DNA of 64,000 nucleotides from JAGREO01 sp020446285 (GCA_041398005.1 JAWKVP010000002.1:62001-126000), one strand, 5' to 3'. Positions 9,141 through 18,094 are shown, counted from the first letter of the stretch. The notes: generated by a model not told the origin, from the sequence alone. Numbers and translations: made by a program.

Positions 9141-10135
9141 AACCAAGCATGAGACTCATCCGATCCATAGCAACCGCTGTCGCCGGCGTGACCGCGCTCA
9201 CGCTGGCACATGCCGGAGCGCTCGCCGCATGGCCGGAGAAGCCGGTCAAGATCATCGTTCCGTTCAAGGCCGGCGGCACCTCGGACCAGGTATCCCGGGC
9301 GTTCCAGATGGCCATCCAGGACAATGAGCTCCTGCCGCAGCCGGCCACCATCGTCAATGTCGGCGGGCATTTCTCCATCGGATCACGCCAGGTGATGGAA
9401 GCCGAGCCGGACGGCTACACCTTCCTCACCGTGCACATCGCCCTCATGGGCGGCCAGGCCGGCGGAATGTTCGATTTCGGCTATCGCGATTTCGCGCCGG
9501 TGGCCGCCACGGGCCAGTTCTGCGTGTTGCCGATGGTGCGCAAGGACAGTGGCATCGACAGTGTCGACCAGCTTCTCGAAAAGGCCGCGGCCGAGCCCGA
9601 CACGCTGATCTTCGGCGCCAATCTCGGCGCCATCAATCATCTGGCCGGCGTCATGCTGCAGAATACCGAGCCCGGTGCGAAGTTCCGCTTCGTCCAGATC
9701 GGCGGCGGCACCGCCAACTTCACCGCACTGACAGGCGCGCAGACCAATGCGACGGTTCTCTCCGCCGCCGAGGTGCTCAACTTCACGAGAATGCCGGACG
9801 GGAGCGAAAACCCCGAATCGCAGATCAAGCCGCTGGCCTATACCGGCCCCGAACGGGTCGGCAAGCTGCCCGAGATCCCCACACTGAAGGAACTCGGCCG
9901 CGACATGGAATTCTGCATCGACAGCTGGTGGTTCGCGCCGAAGGATACGCCGCAGGAAGCCATCGACGGCATGGCCGACGCACTCGAAAAGGCTTCGGCG
10001 ACGGATGCCATCAAGGCGTTCTATGACAGCAAGGTGTTTGCGCCGCTGTTCCTTCGCGGCGAGGCGCTGCAGGAAAGTCTCGACGCGACATGGGCGGCCA
10101 TCGAACCGGTCGCCATACAGGCATCGCAGAAATAG
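9137..10135 (+). CDS. TctC/Bug-family periplasmic substrate-binding protein
   Basis: Captures the substrate of a tripartite tricarboxylate transporter (TTT) in the periplasm. The 332-residue protein has a Sec signal peptide (residues 1-31, ending AHAGALA) and the family hallmark WPEKPVKIIVPFKAGGTSD right after it. ATG 9137 is preceded by AGGGAGG with 8-nt spacing and overlaps the lysR stop. Although TTT proteins are named for tricarboxylates, the family carries many carboxylates. The neighbouring dehydratase and sulfatase genes suggest a sugar-acid ligand here. Confidence 0.88.
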   Translation: MKPSMRLIRSIATAVAGVTALTLAHAGALAAWPEKPVKIIVPFKAGGTSDQVSRAFQMAIQDNELLPQPATIVNVGGHFSIGSRQVMEAEPDGYTFLTVHIALMGGQAGGMFDFGYRDFAPVAATGQFCVLPMVRKDSGIDSVDQLLEKAAAEPDTLIFGANLGAINHLAGVMLQNTEPGAKFRFVQIGGGTANFTALTGAQTNATVLSAAEVLNFTRMPDGSENPESQIKPLAYTGPERVGKLPEIPTLKELGRDMEFCIDSWWFAPKDTPQEAIDGMADALEKASATDAIKAFYDSKVFAPLFLRGEALQESLDATWAAIEPVAIQASQK

Positions 10136-10232
10136 GCGGAGGGCGGACAAGCCCGTCCCTGTCATGACCTTCACCGGATGGCGGGCCGCGCCGAAACCGC
10201 CCGCCATCCGGCCCGCATCGGGGAGCCCTCAC

Positions 10233-10751
10233 TTGAGCCCATCCGTCGACAGGCGCACCGATATCGGTGTAGCACTCGGCCTGATCGTCATCTGTGCGGC
10301 GATCATCATCGAAACCCTCGACCTGCCGCCCGGCACCTTCGAGCCGCTGGGATCGGCACCGGTGCCGCGGACCACGGCAACCATCATCATCCTTCTCTGC
10401 GGCCTCGTGATCGCACGGGCGGCACGACGCCCCGCCTCTGCCTCCGCCTCCGCCGGCGGGAACGCGGACGAGGGAGGAGACGCGGACGGGAAAGGGGACC
10501 AACCGGCGAACGGCTACGGCCACGCGTTCGTCACCGTGCTCCTGACGCTGGCCTATGCCGCCGCCATCCACATGCGCCTTTCGACCTTCGCGGTGCTCAC
10601 CACCCTCTATCTCGTCGCGACCATCGGCTGGCTCAGGGGCTTCAGGGTGCGCCTCCTGCCCGCGGTCGCGGTGACGGCGCTCGTCGTCGGCTTCGGCTGC
10701 CAGTACATCTTCACCCGCATCTTCGTCGTCGACCTGCCGGGGCTGCAGTGA
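10233..10751 (+). CDS. tctB: TctB-like small membrane subunit of the TTT transporter
   Basis: The small integral subunit of the TTT permease. With the TTG start at 10233 (GGGGAG 7 nt upstream) it has 172 residues and four hydrophobic segments: IGVALGLIVICAAIIIE, TTATIIILLCGLVIA, FVTVLLTLAYAAAIH and the C-terminal pair ending VTALVVGFGCQYIF. ATG 10164 in the same frame is an alternative start, but the extra residues are proline-rich and not TctB-like. A hydrophilic Gly/Asp loop (GGNADEGGDADGKGD) between helices 2 and 3 is longer than usual. It lies between tctC and tctA and is transcribed with them. Confidence 0.8.
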   Translation: MSPSVDRRTDIGVALGLIVICAAIIIETLDLPPGTFEPLGSAPVPRTTATIIILLCGLVIARAARRPASASASAGGNADEGGDADGKGDQPANGYGHAFVTVLLTLAYAAAIHMRLSTFAVLTTLYLVATIGWLRGFRVRLLPAVAVTALVVGFGCQYIFTRIFVVDLPGLQ

Positions 10752-10752
10752 G

Positions 10753-12258
10753 ATGATCGACGGACTACTGAGCGGCCTCGCCCTCGTCTTCCAGCCATGG
10801 GCCTTCTTCCTCTGCGTGCTGGGTACGGTGCTCGGCATCACCGTTGGTGCCATACCCGGCCTCACCGGCGCCATGCTCATAGCACTCACCCTGCCGCTGA
10901 CCTACTACATGGCGCCGACGGAAGCGGTCGTGCTGCTCATCGCCATGTATGTCGGTGCGGTGACGGGCGGGCTCATCACCGCCACGCTGCTGCGCATGCC
11001 GGGAACGCCGTCAAACGTGATGACGACCTTCGACGGCTATCCGATGGCGCGTGCCGGCCGTCCGGGACGCGCGCTCGGGCTCGGCATTTCCGCTTCGTTC
11101 ATCGGCGGGCTTGTCTCGTGGGTCTTTCTCTTCCTGCTGGCCAAACCGCTGTCGATCTGGGCGACGCGCTTCGGCCCGTTCGAGTATTTCACCCTCATCC
11201 TGATGGCCATGGTGCTGATCGCCAGCGTCAGTCAGGGCAGTCTGGTCAAGGGGCTCATCGCCGGGCTTCTCGGCATGCTCGCCTCGATGCCGGGCGTCGA
11301 TCCGTCGGCCGGCCAGCCGCGCCTCACCTTCGACTGGTACATGCTCAATGGCGGACTCAAGCTCCTGCCGGTGCTGATCGGCGTGTTCGCCGTCTCGCAG
11401 ATCATCAACGACATTCTCGAACTGGGCAAACGGGTCGAACGCATCGAGGCATCGTCGCGGGGCCTGTTGATGTCGCTGCGCGACTGGCTTCGCCATGCGC
11501 TGAACATGCTCCGCTCCTCGCTGATCGGCACCTTTGTCGGCATCCTGCCCGGAGTCGGCGCCTCGATCGGCTCGGTGATCGCCTATACCGTCGCAAAGAA
11601 TGTCTCGAAAACGCCCGATGCGTTCGGCAAGGGCTCGGAATCCGGCATCGTCGCGTCGGAGGCCGCCAACAATGCCACCGTCGGCGGCGCCCTCATTCCG
11701 CTCATCGCCATGGGCATTCCGGGATCGGTGATCGACGCCATTCTCATCGGCGCCCTGATGATCCATTCGATCCAGCCGGGTCCGACCCTCTTCCTCACCA
11801 ATGGCGATGTCGTCTGGGCGATGATCGCGGCCTGCCTCGTCGCCAATTTCGTCATGCTGTTCGTCATGACGGGTTCGGTCGGCTGGGTCGCACGGCTCGC
11901 CACCATCCCCCGCCAGTTCCTCCTGCCGGTCATCATCGTCTTCTGCGTCGTCGGCAGTTTCGGCCTCGACAACACCATGTTCGATGTCTGGGTGATGCTG
12001 GTCTTCGGGTTGATCGGATTCGCCCTCGAACGCGCCCGCTATCCGCTCGGCCCCTTCGTCATCGGTTTCGTGCTGGCACCGCTGATGGAGGAGAAGCTGC
12101 GCTCGGGGCTGATGATGACCGCCGGATCGATCACGCCGATCTTCACCCGGCCGGTGGCGCTGCTGTTCCTCATCGCCGCCGTGGCACTCCTGACATGGTC
12201 GCTCGTGAGCGAATGGCGGCAGCGGCGGGCCGCACAGCAAACCGGAAAGAACCATTGA
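10753..12258 (+). CDS. tctA: TctA-like large membrane subunit of the TTT transporter
   Basis: The 501-residue transport channel of the TTT system, in the inner membrane, with about 11-12 hydrophobic segments. The family signature GAIPGLTGAMLIALTLPLTY lies near residue 33, and GILPGVGASIGSVIAY repeats the same motif in the second half, which is the internal duplication known for TctA. ATG 10753 starts 1 bp after the tctB stop. The C-terminus (WRQRRAAQQTGKNH) is cytoplasmic. The stop overlaps the next gene's TTG start, coupling transporter and catabolic enzyme expression. Confidence 0.93.
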   Translation: MIDGLLSGLALVFQPWAFFLCVLGTVLGITVGAIPGLTGAMLIALTLPLTYYMAPTEAVVLLIAMYVGAVTGGLITATLLRMPGTPSNVMTTFDGYPMARAGRPGRALGLGISASFIGGLVSWVFLFLLAKPLSIWATRFGPFEYFTLILMAMVLIASVSQGSLVKGLIAGLLGMLASMPGVDPSAGQPRLTFDWYMLNGGLKLLPVLIGVFAVSQIINDILELGKRVERIEASSRGLLMSLRDWLRHALNMLRSSLIGTFVGILPGVGASIGSVIAYTVAKNVSKTPDAFGKGSESGIVASEAANNATVGGALIPLIAMGIPGSVIDAILIGALMIHSIQPGPTLFLTNGDVVWAMIAACLVANFVMLFVMTGSVGWVARLATIPRQFLLPVIIVFCVVGSFGLDNTMFDVWVMLVFGLIGFALERARYPLGPFVIGFVLAPLMEEKLRSGLMMTAGSITPIFTRPVALLFLIAAVALLTWSLVSEWRQRRAAQQTGKNH

Positions 12259-13418
12259 ACAGCTTCACCTTCGAGGGTTTCGAGCGTGCGACGGGCGTCG
12301 CCGGTACCCGCAACCACCTTCTCGTGCTCTCGCCGACCGGGCTGACCACACCGCTCGGCCGCCGCATCGCCGGGCGATTGCGCGGAGCGATCGCGCTCGG
12401 CACCGGCCATGGCAGCGGACTTCTCGGCGAAGATGCCGCCATTCACGCGCGCTGCCTTGCCGGAATGGCCACCCATCCCAATGTCGGCGCGGTGCTCGTG
12501 ATCGGTGCCGACGCGCTCAGGATCGATCCGCTGGTCGAAGCCGCCGAAGTCGCCGGCCGGCCCGTGGCGGGGCTCTGCCTCGACGATTTCGGGCATGACG
12601 CGCTCAGCCTCGGCGACGCCGCATTGCGCGCGGCGGCCAGTCTGCTCAAGACGATATCGCGGCAGGGACGCATCAGGCTGCCGGCGAGCCAGCTCGCGCT
12701 CGGGCTCGAATGCGGCCGCTCGGATCCAAGCTCGGGCCTCGTCGCCAATCCGCTCGTCGGCCACATGGCGGACGCGGTCATCGATGCCGGCGGCACCGCC
12801 ATCTTTGCGGAAACGACCGAATGGCTCGGTGCGGAAGCCCTGCTCACCGCCCGCGCCGCCAGCCCCGAAATCGCCGCTGCGATCCGCAATGCCGCACTTC
12901 GCCGCGAGCAGCGCGCCATCGCCGAAGGGATGGATCTCACCTACAACAATCCGAGCCTCACGAACATTCAGGCCGGACTCACGACCATCGAGGAGAAATC
13001 GCTTGGTGCCATCGCCAAATCCGGCAGCCGCACCATCGAGGGCGTGCTCGCCTATGGTGAAACCCCGCCGGCGGCGGGACTCTGGGCCATGGACGCCGCC
13101 GCCTATGCACCGGAATCGCTGACAGGCTTCACCGCCGCCGGCTGCAATCTCGCCCTGTTCACCACCGGCGTCGGCAACAGCTACACGAGCGCGCTCATGC
13201 CGACGATCAAGCTCACCGCCAATCCCGAAACCGCGCGCCGTATCACGGCACAGCTCGATTTCACCGCCGAAGCCGTCTTTTCCGGCGACGAGCCCATGGA
13301 AAGGGCCGCCCGCCGCCTCATCGACCAGATCGCCGCGACGGCCTCGGGTGAACTGACCTTCGGCGAGATCCTCTCGGATTGCGACGAGGTCATCGGCCGA
13401 TACGGAGCAGCGCTTTGA
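12255..13418 (+). CDS. UxaA/GarD-family dehydratase, large (catalytic) subunit
   Basis: Resembles the catalytic C-terminal part of altronate/galactarate dehydratases, which remove water from hexonic or hexaric acids to give 2-keto-3-deoxy products. The 387-residue protein has family-like segments: LALGLECGRSDPSSG (Cys for the metal site), NPLVGHMADAVIDAGGTAIFAET, LTNIQAGLTTIEEKSLGAI and LFTTGVGNSYTSALMPTIK. It starts at TTG 12255, overlapping the tctA stop, with GGAAAGAA upstream. The N-terminal SAF domain is separate, encoded by the next gene. The exact sugar acid is not determined. Confidence 0.85.
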   Translation: MNSFTFEGFERATGVAGTRNHLLVLSPTGLTTPLGRRIAGRLRGAIALGTGHGSGLLGEDAAIHARCLAGMATHPNVGAVLVIGADALRIDPLVEAAEVAGRPVAGLCLDDFGHDALSLGDAALRAAASLLKTISRQGRIRLPASQLALGLECGRSDPSSGLVANPLVGHMADAVIDAGGTAIFAETTEWLGAEALLTARAASPEIAAAIRNAALRREQRAIAEGMDLTYNNPSLTNIQAGLTTIEEKSLGAIAKSGSRTIEGVLAYGETPPAAGLWAMDAAAYAPESLTGFTAAGCNLALFTTGVGNSYTSALMPTIKLTANPETARRITAQLDFTAEAVFSGDEPMERAARRLIDQIAATASGELTFGEILSDCDEVIGRYGAAL

Positions 13419-13693
13419 GCGACACACGGAATGCCATCCAGCTCGAACAGGGCGACAATGTCGCCACCCTGCTGCGCGCGGTCGAGGCGGGCGGGTCCGT
13501 CGATACCGGACTGACCCGGATCAAGGCGACCGAGTCCATACCGCTCTGCCACAAGATAGCACTCGTCGGCCTTCCCTCCGGCGCCGAGGTCATCAAATAC
13601 GGCATGGTGATCGGCGAGACGACCGGGCCGATCGCAAAGGGCAGCCATGTGCATGTCCACAACATGCAGAGCCTGCGCGGCCGCGAGCGCTGA
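13415..13693 (+). CDS. UxaA-type SAF-domain small subunit
   Basis: A 92-residue protein corresponding to the SAF domain found at the N-terminus of altronate dehydratase in other bacteria; here it is a separate gene. Visible signs are LEQGDNVATLL, then GLPSGAEVIKYGMVIGETTG and AKGSHVHVHNMQSLRG, the last being the characteristic end of the domain. It begins at TTG 13415, overlapping the large-subunit stop, with GGAG a few bases before. The pair is expected to form the active dehydratase. This is the last gene of the lysR-tctCBA-dehydratase operon. Confidence 0.85.
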   Translation: MSDTRNAIQLEQGDNVATLLRAVEAGGSVDTGLTRIKATESIPLCHKIALVGLPSGAEVIKYGMVIGETTGPIAKGSHVHVHNMQSLRGRER

Positions 13694-13744
13694 ACATCGT
13701 CCGGCGGACATCACCCGCTGGAGACCGTCGCGAATGGCCGGATT

Positions 13745-14683
13745 TCAGTCGAGGCCGAGCATCAGACGGATGTTCTGCACGGCGGCACCCGAAGCGCCCT
13801 TGCCGAGATTGTCGAGGCGGGCGACGAGGACGGCCTGGGCGTGACGGTCGTTGCCATGAACCGAAAGTTCGAGACGGTTGGTCTCGTTGGGTCCCTCGGG
13901 CTCGATCGTCGCAGGGGTGTCGGCATCGCTCCTCACGCTTACATGGTCGCTGCCAGCATAGCGTTTTTCCAGCACCGCGCGCAGGTCGGAGGCGACGGGC
14001 CCGCCATTGAGCGTGGAAAGGTGCAGAGGCACCGAGACGAGCATGCCCTGGCGGTAATTGCCCACCGACGGCACGAAGATCGGCCGCCGTTCGAGCCCGC
14101 AATAACGCTGCATCTCCGGCAGATGCTTGTGCTCCAGCGTCAGGCCGTAGAGCTCGAAGGCTGGCGCGTCGCCCGCCTCGAACGCCTCGATCATCTGCCG
14201 TCCGCCGCCACTGTAGCCGGATACCGCGTTGATCGTCAGCGGGTAGTCGACGGGCATGATGCCGGCATCGACCAGTGGCCGCACCAGCGCGATCGCGCCC
14301 GTCGGATAGCAGCCCGGATTGCTCACGCGCGATGCGCCGGCAATCACCGCGTCATGTCCCCGCTGCATCTCGGCGAAACCGTAGACCCAGTCCCCGGCCA
14401 CCCTGTGCGCCGTCGATGCGTCGAGAATCTTCGGCTGTTTGCCCGCATCGAGGCCCTTGACGAGCGATACCGTCTCGCGTGCGGCATCGTCCGGCAGGCA
14501 CAGCACGACCAGATCCACCCCGGCGAGCAATTCCGCCTTGGCCCCGGCGTCCTTGCGCCTTTCGGGATCGATCGATACGAGTTCGATCCCCTCCATCCCT
14601 TCCAGACGCGCGCGAATCCCGAGCCCGGTCGTCCCCGCCTCGCCGTCGATGAAGATCGTTCTGCTCACTGCCGCAGCGCACAT
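13745..14683 (-). CDS. argC: N-acetyl-gamma-glutamyl-phosphate reductase (type 2 ArgC)
   Basis: Third step of arginine biosynthesis: NADPH-dependent reduction of N-acetylglutamyl phosphate to the semialdehyde. At 312 residues it fits the shorter type 2 class common in alphaproteobacteria. It starts with the nucleotide-binding strand TIFIDGEAGTTGLGI, has the catalytic Cys125 in SNPGCYPTGA, and a LEHKHLPEMQRYCGL segment with the His acting near the substrate. It is a single gene, convergent with the dehydratase operon. Confidence 0.93.
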   Translation of the reverse strand: MCAAAVSRTIFIDGEAGTTGLGIRARLEGMEGIELVSIDPERRKDAGAKAELLAGVDLVVLCLPDDAARETVSLVKGLDAGKQPKILDASTAHRVAGDWVYGFAEMQRGHDAVIAGASRVSNPGCYPTGAIALVRPLVDAGIMPVDYPLTINAVSGYSGGGRQMIEAFEAGDAPAFELYGLTLEHKHLPEMQRYCGLERRPIFVPSVGNYRQGMLVSVPLHLSTLNGGPVASDLRAVLEKRYAGSDHVSVRSDADTPATIEPEGPNETNRLELSVHGNDRHAQAVLVARLDNLGKGASGAAVQNIRLMLGLD

Positions 14684-14894
14684 GGATGGGTCCGTTCGTC
14701 AAGTCTCCTGCAAGACCCGACACCTACCAGCCGCGTCCGCCGGCCACAATCGCGAATTGCCGGTGCACCCGGCGGCCGCGCAATGTCCGTCCGGACACGG
14801 ATTGCACGCGGCACCGCCTATGCTATCGCAGGCGTCACCGGGTCGGACGAAAGATGTCGGGATGCCCGCCCGGCAAGGAGGGAGGCAGGAAACG

Positions 14895-15971
14895 ATGCGT
14901 TCATTCTGGCTGGCGGCATGCTCGCTGATCATCACCCTTCTCCTCCTCGAAGGCATGGCGCGGCTGTTCGGCGACCGGCTGGAGGCCCGTTCGTCGCGGG
15001 TCGTGCCCGTTGAGATCACACGCTATGACAGCACACTCGGCTGGTCACACATTCCCGGCGCCGTCGCCGTTTCCACGGCCACGGGCGAGCCCGTCACCTA
15101 TCGCATCAATTCACGGGGCCTGCGCGGCGGACCGGCGGGTGCGCGCGCCGCAAGGGCACACCGCATTCTCCTGACCGGCGATTCGCGGGCCTTCGGCTTC
15201 GGGGTGAGCGAGGCCGATCATGTGCCGGTCCTTCTCGAAGGCTATCTCGACGATACCGAGGTCCTGAATGCCGGCGTCGCCGGCTACGGCATCGACCAGA
15301 TCCTCCTGCAATACGAGACCGTCGGCGCGGGGCTGGATGCCGATCTGGTCATCCTCTATCTGCCGCATTTCGGCAGTCACAGGCACATGCACGGCATCCG
15401 CTTCGGCAAGCGCAAGCCGCAATTCCGCATCGGGGAAGACGGGCTTCGCCGCGTCGACGACCTTCCGGATCGCGAGATGCGCGACGAACCGCTCTGGCCC
15501 GTGCCATGGACCGCCATGCTCCAGCGTCATTCGGTTCTCCTCGAACTCGTCATCCACAGGCTCACCAAATGGATGTCCGCGCTCGAGGACCCCTGGGAAC
15601 CACCGGTGACGGCGGCCGAAGCGCGCGAACAGGACCGGCTGGACGGAAGCGACGGAGCGTTCCGCGCGCGGATGCTGGCGCTTGCCGTGAGCCTCACCGA
15701 ACGCATGGCGCGGGATGTCGAGGCCGGCGGTGCCGTGTTTCTGGTCGCAACGGAGATGAAGGCGTTCGCCGACGCACTCGACGCGCATGGTATCGAAACG
15801 CTCTATGTCTACCACGCGCTCGACAATCCGGCCTACGAACATGCCCACAGCCTCGAGCATCTCAACGGCATGGGCAATGCCGTGCTGGCTTCCGCGCTCC
15901 ATGCAAGGATCCTGGAGCGCCGCTGGTTGTGCGATGGAAAGCCTGCGCACAATCTCTGCCCCGGCGGATAG
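14895..15971 (+). CDS. Membrane-anchored SGNH-hydrolase-like protein
   Basis: A 358-residue protein with one N-terminal hydrophobic helix (SFWLAACSLIITLLLLEG) and the rest outside the cytoplasm. LTGDSRAFGFG near residue 96 is the block I GDS motif of SGNH hydrolases, and VLNAGVAGYGIDQILLQYE matches the Gly/Asn blocks. A clear block V D-x-x-H is not obvious; SLEHLNGMGN near the C-terminus (HLNxxGN) has the look of the terminal His block. It is likely an esterase or acyltransferase partner on a cell-envelope glycan. ATG 14895 follows the strong site GGAGGCAGGA. Confidence 0.72.
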   Translation: MRSFWLAACSLIITLLLLEGMARLFGDRLEARSSRVVPVEITRYDSTLGWSHIPGAVAVSTATGEPVTYRINSRGLRGGPAGARAARAHRILLTGDSRAFGFGVSEADHVPVLLEGYLDDTEVLNAGVAGYGIDQILLQYETVGAGLDADLVILYLPHFGSHRHMHGIRFGKRKPQFRIGEDGLRRVDDLPDREMRDEPLWPVPWTAMLQRHSVLLELVIHRLTKWMSALEDPWEPPVTAAEAREQDRLDGSDGAFRARMLALAVSLTERMARDVEAGGAVFLVATEMKAFADALDAHGIETLYVYHALDNPAYEHAHSLEHLNGMGNAVLASALHARILERRWLCDGKPAHNLCPGG

Positions 15972-16161
15972 TTTTCCCGTTCAGACAGAACCATCTGAAC
16001 GATCAGGAAATGCGGCAAAACAACGCTTTCAGGGCCTGCATGCGGGACAACGTTCCAGTGTGTCGAGGTTGAGACTACCGGAAATCGAAACTACCTTTCC
16101 TGACGATTGCCGCCTCCGGCGGCGGCGGTACATCCGTGTTGAGATATCGGGAGTCCGGACC

Positions 16162-16623
16162 ATGCGATCACGTCAAACCATGCTTCTTGCCGGGCTGGCC
16201 GGCGCTGTCATCGTTGCAGCCGGTGGCTTCTGGTTTCTTTCATCTACCGGCAATGCCAGCGGCATGAGACCCGATGACCGCGAATTCGTCACTCTCGGCG
16301 CGGAGATTTACGCCGACCAGTGCGCGAGCTGTCACGGACGCGACGGCAAGGGCGAACCGAACTGGCGCGAACCGCTCGCAACCGGTGGCATGCCGGCGCC
16401 GCCGCATGACGAATCCGGCCATACCTGGCACCATCCGGGCCAGTTGCTGTTCGACTATACCAAACGCGGCGGACAGGCGCTCATCGGCGACCGCGGCAAG
16501 AGCAACATGCCGCCATTCGGCGATGTGCTGAGCGATGACGAGATCTGGGCCGTCCTCTCCTACATCAAATCCACCTGGCCCGCCGAAATCCGCGCCATGC
16601 ACGATCAGCGCAACGGTTCCTGA
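16162..16623 (+). CDS. Membrane-anchored monohaem cytochrome c
   Basis: A 153-residue electron carrier. The N-terminus has a hydrophobic helix (residues about 6-26), which may be a signal anchor. The haem site is CASCHG near residue 54, and the distal Met is probably in SNMPPFGD (near 122), followed by the class I C-terminal helix LSDDEIWAVLSYIKSTWP. Between them, PAPPHDESGHTWHHPG is His-rich. ATG 16162 is chosen because it begins the hydrophobic stretch. No oxidase or dehydrogenase neighbours it, so its partner is unknown. Confidence 0.85.
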   Translation: MRSRQTMLLAGLAGAVIVAAGGFWFLSSTGNASGMRPDDREFVTLGAEIYADQCASCHGRDGKGEPNWREPLATGGMPAPPHDESGHTWHHPGQLLFDYTKRGGQALIGDRGKSNMPPFGDVLSDDEIWAVLSYIKSTWPAEIRAMHDQRNGS

Positions 16624-16708
16624 ATTTTCCCGCGTCGGTCGCTCCGTGCCCGCGGTCAAGGTTCTTCATGAAAGGCGTGGATCCTCGTCCGGCGAAGGGC
16701 GGGTTCGT

Positions 16709-17224
16709 TCATGCTGTCCGGCCGAGACCGGGCATGAACGGGAGGTCGGTCGCTTCGGGCCGGGCGCCGGCGGCAGTAAGCATGGCATGAACCTGGCCAC
16801 GGTGATGCGTCTGGTGGTTGAAGAGGTGGACCACCAGAAGGGCGACCGGGCGAACGATCTCCCGGCCGATCGCGCCGGAATGCCAGGCGAGGTCGCCTTG
16901 CAGGTCCCGGTCGGTGATGGTGCTGGCCCATGAAGTGATAGCGGCGTCCGTCTCGCGCCGTTCGGCCTTGTAGGACGACCAGTCGGGCGCAAGCGATACC
17001 GATGCGGCGATGCCGCCCTCGGGCGGCGGCGAGTCGCTGAAGCGGGAAAGCCAGATGCGATCGCCCCAGAGCAGATGGTTCAGGGTATTCTCGATCGACC
17101 CGAAGAAAGCGCCGCGCCCGAGCCGCCGCGCATCCCCGTCGAGCGTGTCGGCGGCGGCGATCAGGCTTTCGTTCTGCCATGTGCCATAGCGTGCCATGAG
17201 CCTGACATAACCCGTATCGATCAT
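16709..17224 (-). CDS. DinB-family protein (putative metal-dependent)
   Basis: A 171-residue four-helix DinB/YfiT-like protein. The His triad of the family is present: His50 in ENTLNHLLWGDRIW and the paired histidines in VVHLFNHQTHHRGQVH. Such proteins bind a divalent metal, and many act as thiol S-transferases or have unknown roles. ATG 17224 begins MIDTGYVRLMARYG, matching the typical start. It is divergent from the SDR gene with a 73-bp gap holding both promoters. No thiol cofactor pathway is nearby, so the function stays open. Confidence 0.82.
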   Translation of the reverse strand: MIDTGYVRLMARYGTWQNESLIAAADTLDGDARRLGRGAFFGSIENTLNHLLWGDRIWLSRFSDSPPPEGGIAASVSLAPDWSSYKAERRETDAAITSWASTITDRDLQGDLAWHSGAIGREIVRPVALLVVHLFNHQTHHRGQVHAMLTAAGARPEATDLPFMPGLGRTA

Positions 17225-17297
17225 TGCGGCATTCCCCGTTTCTGTCCGGCATCCCGATCTGCCATACTGCAAAACACGCAAGGGAGAGAGAAAAACC

Positions 17298-17978
17298 ATG
17301 ATGCTTTCAGGTCGAAATGCGGTTGTAACTGGCGGCGAACGGGGCATCGGCGCCGCCATCGTCCGCAAGCTGCGCGCCGATGGCGCCGAGGTCACGAGCT
17401 GGGATCTCGACAGCGATCCGCCGGTCGACGTATGCGACGGCCGGAGCCTCGCCGATGCGGCGAAGCGGGCCGGGCGGATCGACATCCTCGTCTGCAATGC
17501 CGGCATCGCCGGGCCGACGGGGCCGCTCGAAACCTATCCCGATGACATGTTCAGGAAAATCGTCGATATAGACCTTGTCGGCGTCTTCCTCACCTGCAAG
17601 GCCGTCGTTCCGCTCATGCGCGCGCAGGGTTACGGGCGGATCGTCACCATGGCCTCGCTCGCCGGCAAGGAGGGAACACCCAACGCGGCGGCCTACAGCG
17701 CGGCCAAGGCCGGCGTGATCGCGCTCACCAAATCGCTCGGCAAGGAACTCGCGGGCTCCGGCGTTCTCGTCAATGCCGTGGCCCCGGCGGCCATCGAAAC
17801 ATCGCTTCTGGCGCAGATGACGCCGGAACATGTCGCGACCATGATCGCGAAATCGCCGATGCAGAGGCTCGGAACCTCCGAGGAGGTGGCCGAGATCGTC
17901 GCCTGGCTCGCAAGCGAGCGCTGCAGCTTCAACACCGGTGCGGTGTTCGATCTCTCCGGCGGCCGCGCCACCTCGTGA
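17298..17978 (+). CDS. Short-chain dehydrogenase/reductase (classical SDR)
   Basis: A 226-residue NAD(P)-dependent oxidoreductase. TGGERGIG (residues 11-18) is the cofactor motif, CNAG (66-69) the structural one, and the catalytic residues are Ser120, Tyr133 and Lys137 (YSAAK). Asp36 after the second strand (SWDLDS) suggests a preference for NAD. It is close in form to 3-oxoacyl-ACP reductase-like and sugar/polyol dehydrogenases; the substrate cannot be fixed. AGGGAGAG precedes ATG 17298. Confidence 0.88.
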   Translation: MMLSGRNAVVTGGERGIGAAIVRKLRADGAEVTSWDLDSDPPVDVCDGRSLADAAKRAGRIDILVCNAGIAGPTGPLETYPDDMFRKIVDIDLVGVFLTCKAVVPLMRAQGYGRIVTMASLAGKEGTPNAAAYSAAKAGVIALTKSLGKELAGSGVLVNAVAPAAIETSLLAQMTPEHVATMIAKSPMQRLGTSEEVAEIVAWLASERCSFNTGAVFDLSGGRATS

Positions 17979-18010
17979 GACCCAACCCTGTGACGTCCAT
18001 GGCAGCCGCC

Positions 18011-18094
18011 CTACATCCAGGGAAACTGCCACTTCGCGACAAGCACGAGCGCACCGAGGGAAACGACGATGACCGTGGCGGCGACATGCCACAT
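18011..18094 (-). CDS. Possible 27-residue single-pass membrane microprotein
   Basis: A tiny open frame with a textbook ribosome site: GGAGG lies 5 nt before ATG 18094. The product is one hydrophobic helix (VAATVIVVSLGALVLVA) flanked by MWH and a KWQFPWM end. The size and Trp-rich ends recall accessory membrane peptides of respiratory or transport complexes (CydX and KdpF types), but I see no match to a named family. It sits between two plus-strand genes with no obvious partner. Conservation would decide whether it is real. Confidence 0.4.
   Translation of the reverse strand: MWHVAATVIVVSLGALVLVAKWQFPWM

Noticed and set aside
10797..13418. One 873-codon frame joining the region of tctA with the dehydratase, suggesting a fusion
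   Set aside because: The first half is an out-of-frame reading of tctA; the true gene begins at TTG 12255.
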